From positions 1,426,001-1,490,000 of the forward strand of contig LT827128.1 in the NCBI GenBank assembly GCA_900170005.1: DNA of 64,000 bases, written 5' to 3'. The DNA comes from Gordonibacter massiliensis (ex Traore et al. 2017). Lineage in GTDB: Bacteria; Actinomycetota; Coriobacteriia; Coriobacteriales; Eggerthellaceae. Shown here piece by piece: positions 59,901 through 64,000 of the stretch. The notes under the pieces were generated by a model. That model saw only the letters and a program-made list of their open reading frames with translations, was not told the origin of the DNA and searched no databases. Numbering within the stretch: the first letter of the stretch is position 1; every line of letters starts with the position of its first letter. The position numbers and the translations under genes are program-made.

Positions 59901-62900
59901 CGTCGGCGTAATCGTTCCATTCCTTCGTTACTTTGAGAACGACCGATCCCATGTTCTCGTAGGTGTTGATGATGGTGCCGGCATCGGTCGTCGCGTTGGC
60001 CGTCAGCGCGGTCGAATTCGTCGGGCTGCCCGTCGTCTTGTAGCCGACGACGGCGGCTTCCTCGACGTAGTACTGGTATTTCTGTCCGTCGGGGGCATAC
60101 ACCAGCAGGTTCTCGAACGTTACCTCGGTGATGCCCTTGACGCTCTCGGCGTTGCCGAGGACCTTCTCGGCCACCGCCTCGTCCACCGTGGACTTGTCTG
60201 CCTTCGCATACGTGCGGTGCAGCGTGAACGTCGCCGCCGGGTAGGGCTTGCCGTCCGGGTGATCCTTCCATTCCTTGGTGACCTTCAGGCCGCCCACGTT
60301 GCCGTCGCTCGTGTTGAACACGTTTTCAAGCGTGAGCGCGACGCTCGGCTGCGGCGGGTAGATCTGCGCCCACGTACCTGAATCGGCGGGCGTTCCTTCG
60401 ATCGTCTCGCGCACCTGGTAGGCGTACAGCTCGCCCTTGTCGTCGTATTTCGGTAGGCTTGCGCCGCTATCCGGGTTGTTCGTTCCCGCCTTGGATATAT
60501 CGAACGTGAAGTCGTTCGTGCTCTCCGGCGTCGTCAAGCCGGTGAGCGTGGCGATGTTCTCCGTGATTTTGCCCTCTCCCAGGTACTGGTCGAGGTACAC
60601 GGTGAGCTTCGGCAGCTGTGCCGAGGGGAAGCCGGCGGGCATGTTCTTCCAGAACTTCTTGCCCTCGATGACCACGTTGTTCTCGATGGCGTTCACGAAC
60701 GTGCCGCCCTCTTTGAGGGCGTCTTTCCCCGTCAAACCGCCCACGGCGATGACTTCGTCGCCGTCTCCAAAGGTGACCGGCGTGTAGTCGAAGGCTGCGG
60801 CGTTCGACTGCATGGCCTCTTGGGCGTAGTAGGTTATCGCGGCGCCGGCGGCATCGTACTTCGGCATGCCCGAGAACGTGGCCGTCCACTCGTTGTCCGC
60901 GTCGATGACGCTGCCGTCCCCGTTCACACGCGCGGACCACTGGCACTCCTTGAAGCCGGTGCCGCCCACGAGCGACGCGTCGGTCGCGTCGGTTTTCTGC
61001 CACAGGGTGAGGTAGATGTCGGGGCGCTTGCCGTTCTGGTAGGCGTAGGCGTCCCTCCAACGCTTGTGGATGAGCACGTCCTTCGTGCCGCTGCGCTGGT
61101 TCGTCACCTCGATGGCCTGCTGGTCGTGCGTGTGGGTGACGGTGCCCACCTCGTAGCCCGTCTGCGTGACGAACGCGTGGTAGTCGGCGCCCGCGAACGC
61201 GGATGCGTCGTCGGGGTTCTCCTCCACCGCGTAGTGGATGACCTTGCCCGTGGCGTCGTACTTCGGCAGGTTGAAGAACGTGTAGGTTGATTCCGTCGCA
61301 TCCTGCGCCGCGTTCACCTGCTGCGACGACGTGGTCTGCTTTCCCTCCTTGTCAAGGATGGGCAGGGAGTTGCTGTCGGGCAGCACGATGGAGCCCGTCT
61401 GCACGGCATCAGGGTATTCCAGGCATTTGAGCTGGAGCTTTGCGCCGGGCCGATTGGTCTCGTTGCCCACGTCCACCCACTTCTTCGTCACCGTGAGGTC
61501 GATGACGCCGATGCGCTTGTTCGTGACGGTGAGCATGTTCAGCTCTTTGTTGGCGCCCGAAGTCACCTGGTAGATGTGCTTGTCCGTGGTGACGGTGAGT
61601 AAGCCGTTGTAGTCGGCGGTGTTCGGCACGTAGACCTCGGTTTGAGACTTCGTGAGCGCCGTCTCCTCTAGCACGTAGTCGTCGATGCCCGTGCCCTCGG
61701 GAACCGATACCCACTCCCACCAGTTGTTCTCGGGCGACAGGATCACCGGGCCGCCCACGGCATCGCCTGCCGAGCCGTCGGCGTTCTTCTTGTGAACCTG
61801 CACCGTCACCGGGTAGCGGTGGTCCACGTCGCTGTCGTCGATCCACTCCTTCTGCACGCGGATGAGGTTGCCGCGCACGCCGGGGGTGTTCGTGATGGTG
61901 GTGGTGCGCTTCGCTATGTCGTAGACGTAGTCGGAGAAGTACCCATCGTAACCCTTCACCTCTTCGGCCACGTAGGTGTACAACCGGCCTTCGTCGTCAT
62001 ATTTCGGCAGGTCGTTCACATAGAGGTGCCAGGGGCTGGTTTCGCGATCGTGCACCGTACCGTTGAGCGTGTAGACGCGGTCGGCCATGGCCTTGCCGTT
62101 CTGGTAGATGCCCACCGTGATGGACGCACCTTCGGGGGCGGCTACGGTGTTGCCGCTCGCATCCTTCCACACCTTGTCGATGGTGTAGTCAACCGTGCCC
62201 GCTATGCGGTTGACCACCCAGGTTCCCTGGTCGGGGTCGTTCGGATTGATAGGCTCCACACTCGATGCGAAGTGCTCGGGGGCGTTCTCGTCGGCCTCGC
62301 TCGTCGCCTTGCTGCAGGCGAGCTGAAACGTACCGTCGGACTGGAGCAGCTCTTCGTCGCCGTCCCCCTCCTTCACCGACGTTTCCATCCAGCGGTACTC
62401 CAGCTCGCGCCCGAGCGCATCGTAGAGCGTCGCGCTCGCCTCCGCCGTGCGCGTCATGATCTCGGCCTTGAAGTCCGTCAGCACCTGCGACGTGATCGTG
62501 TTCGTCCAATCGCCCTCGCCCGTGCCCTTCGGGCGCGACTGGAGCGTCATCGTCACCTTGGCGTTGGCGATCTGGTTCTGGTAGACCGACGCCTTCCACG
62601 TCTTCATCGAGGACGTTGACGTGGTGCCGGTGCGGCGGTTGCTCAGCGTGCCGCCGTTGTACAGGGAGCGATCTGCGCCGTCGCGCGTCCAGCCGTCGCG
62701 ACTATCGGGCGCGGTGTCGCGCACTGTGCCGTTTTCGTGCACCTCGCCGAACACCTGCTCGTAGGAGCACGCACCGCCCGACAACGTCTCGCGCGTGAGA
62801 TAGACGTAGGGGTAGCCCTCGGCATCGTACTTGGGCAGGCTTTGCAGGGTGCTGTCGGGCGACTTGTCGCCCTTGACCATGAACCCGAACGTGTCGTATC

Positions 62901-64000
62901 CCTTGTCGTCGCCCGTCAGCTTGACTTCGATGGGCGTGTTGTTGTCGTCGCGCACCTGCGCGGCTTCCTTGAAGCTGTTGTTACCCTTGTCGGTGTAGCG
63001 CCACAGGTAGAACGCGGCGTCGGGGCGATCCTCCGCCTGGGCATGATCGTCCAGCCACGCCTTCGTGCCCGTGTACACCGCTTCGCCCGCCAGCGTGAGG
63101 TTGATGGTGCCGCCGTCATAGCATTCGGTGACGTTCGTGCCGTGGTTCACCACGGCGGCGTTGTCGTATTCGGGATAGTAGTAGTCCTCGGTCGGCTCGT
63201 CGGGCGCATCGGGTGCCTTCGCGCAGTAGGTGATGGGCTTGCCGTCGAGGTCGTACATCGGCAGGTTCAGCGCCGTGTAGGTGCCCGTGCCGTCATTGTT
63301 GTTGAACTCCCAGGTTGACTCGAAGCCCTCGATTGGCGAGTCGGAATCGGGGGCGTTGTAGAGTTGGAACTTGCCTACGGGCTCCGGATCATCGTGCTTC
63401 CCGCCGTCGCGCACGGTCACCTTCGCCGTGAACTCGGTGGTTTTCACGTTGTAGAGCTGGTTGTCGGCGTCGAACTGCTGCACGTAGCCATGGCCGAGCG
63501 CCTTATCGGGGCCTTCCTTGATGGTGTAGGTTATGGGCTTAGACGTGCCGCCCACCTTCACCGTGCTCGGCAAACCCGTGCACGTGTAGTCGGTATGGCT
63601 CGTGCCGTTCGGCGTCGCCGTTATCGAGGGGATGTCGCCCGTGATGCCCACTTGGTCTTTCGTGTCGACGGTGAGCAGGGTTTCGGTGCCGCCGTCGATG
63701 CTGAACCACACGCCCAGCGTGCCGTCGGTCGCGATCTTCTCCCACGGACGACCAACATCGTTGTTGTCGCGCCATTCCTTCCCGAGCGTTACCGTGGCGC
63801 CGTTGGCGGCGAGGGCGTTCGCGGACGCGGCCAGGGAGGCCGACGCGTCCGACGTCTCGGGCGCGGGCTTCGCCGGCAGCACCAGCGTAGCGGCTTCGTC
63901 GCCCTGCAGTGCCAACGCCACCTCGGAGGGCTCGCCGGCCAGGTCGGCGGCCGCAAGCTCCACCGGCACCCGCACGTCCAGCTCGAAGGGCTCGGCGGCG
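53962..64000 (-). CDS. Giant two-block Cna-B/SpaA repeat adhesin B (N-terminus beyond the window)
   Basis: At least 3345 residues; the frame is open to the window edge, so signal peptide and start are missing. The N-terminal half has about 12-13 Cna-B repeats of the 'K-x-W-x-D' type (VTKKWVDVGNE, VTKEWNDYADAFGLRP, VEKNWDDGDNAYGMRP), most with an LPKYDxxGxxxxY loop before the closing Glu. The C-terminal half has about 13 SpaA-type repeats (VAKFDADGVGLEGATL, YTLTETSRLTGYF). The very end, MTRTGDPWASAGALAGGVLV with RRRRRG, is a sorting signal of the same non-LPXTG kind as adhesin A. Lys/Glu pairs in most repeats predict isopeptide cross-links. It lies 256 bases upstream of adhesin A on the same strand, with terminators between. 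Confidence 0.9.
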   Translation of the reverse strand, partial: AAEPFELDVRVPVELAAADLAGEPSEVALALQGDEAATLVLPAKPAPETSDASASLAASANALAANGATVTLGKEWRDNNDVGRPWEKIATDGTLGVWFSIDGGTETLLTVDTKDQVGITGDIPSITATPNGTSHTDYTCTGLPSTVKVGGTSKPITYTIKEGPDKALGHGYVQQFDADNQLYNVKTTEFTAKVTVRDGGKHDDPEPVGKFQLYNAPDSDSPIEGFESTWEFNNNDGTGTYTALNLPMYDLDGKPITYCAKAPDAPDEPTEDYYYPEYDNAAVVNHGTNVTECYDGGTINLTLAGEAVYTGTKAWLDDHAQAEDRPDAAFYLWRYTDKGNNSFKEAAQVRDDNNTPIEVKLTGDDKGYDTFGFMVKGDKSPDSTLQSLPKYDAEGYPYVYLTRETLSGGACSYEQVFGEVHENGTVRDTAPDSRDGWTRDGADRSLYNGGTLSNRRTGTTSTSSMKTWKASVYQNQIANAKVTMTLQSRPKGTGEGDWTNTITSQVLTDFKAEIMTRTAEASATLYDALGRELEYRWMETSVKEGDGDEELLQSDGTFQLACSKATSEADENAPEHFASSVEPINPNDPDQGTWVVNRIAGTVDYTIDKVWKDASGNTVAAPEGASITVGIYQNGKAMADRVYTLNGTVHDRETSPWHLYVNDLPKYDDEGRLYTYVAEEVKGYDGYFSDYVYDIAKRTTTITNTPGVRGNLIRVQKEWIDDSDVDHRYPVTVQVHKKNADGSAGDAVGGPVILSPENNWWEWVSVPEGTGIDDYVLEETALTKSQTEVYVPNTADYNGLLTVTTDKHIYQVTSGANKELNMLTVTNKRIGVIDLTVTKKWVDVGNETNRPGAKLQLKCLEYPDAVQTGSIVLPDSNSLPILDKEGKQTTSSQQVNAAQDATESTYTFFNLPKYDATGKVIHYAVEENPDDASAFAGADYHAFVTQTGYEVGTVTHTHDQQAIEVTNQRSGTKDVLIHKRWRDAYAYQNGKRPDIYLTLWQKTDATDASLVGGTGFKECQWSARVNGDGSVIDADNEWTATFSGMPKYDAAGAAITYYAQEAMQSNAAAFDYTPVTFGDGDEVIAVGGLTGKDALKEGGTFVNAIENNVVIEGKKFWKNMPAGFPSAQLPKLTVYLDQYLGEGKITENIATLTGLTTPESTNDFTFDISKAGTNNPDSGASLPKYDDKGELYAYQVRETIEGTPADSGTWAQIYPPQPSVALTLENVFNTSDGNVGGLKVTKEWKDHPDGKPYPAATFTLHRTYAKADKSTVDEAVAEKVLGNAESVKGITEVTFENLLVYAPDGQKYQYYVEEAAVVGYKTTGSPTNSTALTANATTDAGTIINTYENMGSVVLKVTKEWNDYADAFGLRPADLELTLERMAPAQLGQDNAIGWETVPVSEINIEWDRSDDKAWTFTIRDADGYAPLARYAPNGMPWTYKVEETAPNDYVATTQNVQKSASEADKDGVVTFDPLKNKLDTRAQVEKNWDDGDNAYGMRPASVTVKLQVSTDSGSTWTDASTALGSSMPDYAFEKKLESPWSDTFDNLPAGKTSGGTTVTYQYRVVETQIGTDEHEKLSVGNDGTYTYVTSGNHAYEVSGSVSGSTTTITNKLTDKGTSLKVIKTWHDQDNFYKTRLGSNPSIWEIQVQLQSSTTGEESSWSDIGDKRTIKESGTPTMVTYESLPKYDSSGNPYYYRAKETVPVGYTVDAETKSVTGGFETTLTNTLETTSLTGTKTWSASPHPDSVQLDLYREVPGITALEKVEVPDGQPKWTNKSAEGDKWTYEYTGLPVHYTDILLYRYSVKERTVPEGWWVSYFDGSTNVVNTQTSYTIWKHDAGGYLIEGSTFEVTGVFAGKTEKETREVKPSASPEARLGEMIAGNTYTVTETTPPPGYAARPAFQVKMGEDGNLVKVGTWPETVGIRDGNTIVVQDVKTDLTIAKKNQFGENVPGAILELRGVFADSRTSISWITAGSDPFWLLGKLVAGNEYVLSETMTPDGYLPAESQTIRVAPLGQLQVRSGQEGSYEWRNVEGNAFTFVNQRSLTQAKLTKIGADGKPLEGTTFSLYKKGAGQNGGDLLIRKNIKPMGAGAEAVWTTASQPDTVKNHDTGQPLNKGLANGTYYFVETATGSDDYCLNPDHHEFTTDNATNETEVGTTVVNAKMNAAMTLHKVDVSAPSDPVAGVTFKLEYQPASGGTAVEKTLTTDESGDIFAPSLAKGTYTLTETDATDSYQNGGFKATFTVTDACQGKTLAINSDTVGDKTLFNLQIEADEDHLNSSSLSNERVLGSVDIEKQDADGKPLDGVTFELRGAGGTYVHQGTTADGGKLSFSNMPWGSYVLVETAVPDGYAKDAAGHEFTIGKGALTKSFTMAGDGAIVNKQNEFTVAKFDADGVGLEGATLTIGGKFVGGNSEETRELLVGKQSATWIGQLIGGHSYFIEETVPPAGYAICDAFTVAMGFDGTLSAEGDLPDGVSIEGNVVKVVDAQNKATFAKKNADGSVGVTGAQFSLKGTFAGEAAEKTEVWPTTAEAQPFEGKLVAGSEYVLTETAAAAGYVISPFTDSYADAAPADGSSLTVKMDSWGRLNYKTQDGGWNLVGGNAVAVKDAQNKLSLYKQDAVGAALAGAVFTIEGDIVNADGTVARQTIPLLNSADDRSASDGSVTGRLVAGRTYTVHEVTPPDGCTTVPDFQVKMNADGTIRPVGQLPAGVSVDSASAVVTVTDAPTKVGIAKMDQDGGTLAGAELSLEGTFADGTPSPYRWTSGKDAAEAFEGKLIAGETYTLTETSRLTGYFALPGAITFTVNGDGTLALKDHPRYEYGLGDSASVSTDGLALLVRNVKTAGEVELVKTSSGADAVPLDGVEFALYDGEGELIHDGLATGNAYDAQDWSAKAAEAGTLSVAGLDLGDYYLQETKADGYRMGGSKHPFTIGEEEAAGKAKVDLGTVTNDPIAFSFDKLELYAESCSDAGLGAEGADAVRALEGARFTAYEDEACTTVAKTVEGKDMAAVSDADGTVAFSLFNAGTYYVRETQVPDGRVSNGLTYRLDVAADGTVERFTPVGEDGVLAQVVNDVHRADIRIKKVADSDPTKTLPDSTYGLYKRLAVGAPEAFAYGGTPAVSADGLQLIAKATTGTDGFLVFKGVLMDQEYVVQELASPDGSLVSKNPIAITFAVDESGAVKIVSFDDGSGTAELDADGNIVWKEPQVLVRIDKKNPEGGLLEGAKLQVVDADGNVAVEPWTSASEGRVVEGVLAAGKTYRLQELEAPAGYAKADDVPFTVDDPKVAPDEDHTQLVEMIDQRIPAAAKGAMTRTGDPWASAGALAGGVLVAAAGVAGASVLRRRRRG

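Noticed and set aside
43923-64000. Tandem repeats as a CRISPR array or minisatellite
   Set aside because: The repeats are protein-level (about 80-110 residues) and diverged in DNA; there are no short identical repeats with unique spacers.
1-64000. Biosynthetic gene cluster around the ATP-grasp enzyme or the ABC exporter
   Set aside because: No precursor peptide, synthetase, P450 or tailoring genes adjoin either gene; neighbours are housekeeping genes and a regulator.

Overview
The window is high-G+C bacterial chromosome. Its gene content (SpaA/Cna-B adhesins, an SstT-type transporter, a CCG-domain iron-sulfur protein, an OST-HTH/NYN protein, a DUF1836 regulator and an IS1634-type insertion sequence) fits a gut actinobacterium of the Coriobacteriia, most likely Eggerthellaceae (Eggerthella/Gordonibacter-like). 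That assignment is inference from gene style, not from a marker gene. There is no rRNA operon, phage or CRISPR array.

Layout. 1-406 is the 5' end of thrS. 808-4823 is a three-gene surface cassette: a pectate-lyase-like adhesin, a membrane-anchored beta-sandwich protein and a small secreted protein whose domain duplicates the adhesin C-terminus. 4942-12335 is a minus-strand housekeeping block (zinc-ribbon membrane protein, valS, clpX, clpP, tig). 12662-16813 holds a small membrane protein with an ATP-grasp enzyme, an Fe-S oxidoreductase subunit and an ArsR-type regulator. The regulator lies downstream of an ABC exporter (16880-18592) whose start region carries a perfect AT-rich palindrome. 18851-25126 holds tRNA-Leu, sstT, a DUF4230 protein, the NYN/OST-HTH protein, tRNA-His, tRNA-Lys and serA. 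A complete insertion sequence with 24-bp inverted ends and a 6-bp target duplication occupies 25785-27438 and sits inside a dispersed intergenic repeat.

27710-31429 contains a flavin reductase, a repeat-rich spacer with a serA-derived scrap and a 14-C run, and an ECF sigma/anti-sigma pair. 31537-37092 is a divergent antimicrobial-peptide-type module: an ABC transporter on the minus strand and a response regulator/kinase on the plus strand, with four phased half-sites upstream of the regulator. 37355-41079 has degV divergent from a DUF1836 regulator over a palindromic operator, then a CPA1 Na+/H+ antiporter. argS and a GNAT acetyltransferase follow. From 43923 to the window edge, about 20 kb encodes two giant tandem cell-wall adhesins, the second one truncated by the edge. 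They share a homologous C-terminal region and a non-LPXTG sorting signal built on RTGDPW.

Two families of palindromic dispersed repeats fill many intergenic gaps: family I, built on GTCATCCTGAGCG, and family II, built on CGTAGGGGCG. The most novel-looking elements are the 808-4823 cassette, which resembles Firmicutes WxL loci, the paired giant adhesins with variant sorting signals, the degV/DUF1836 operator arrangement and the phased half-sites before the response regulator.
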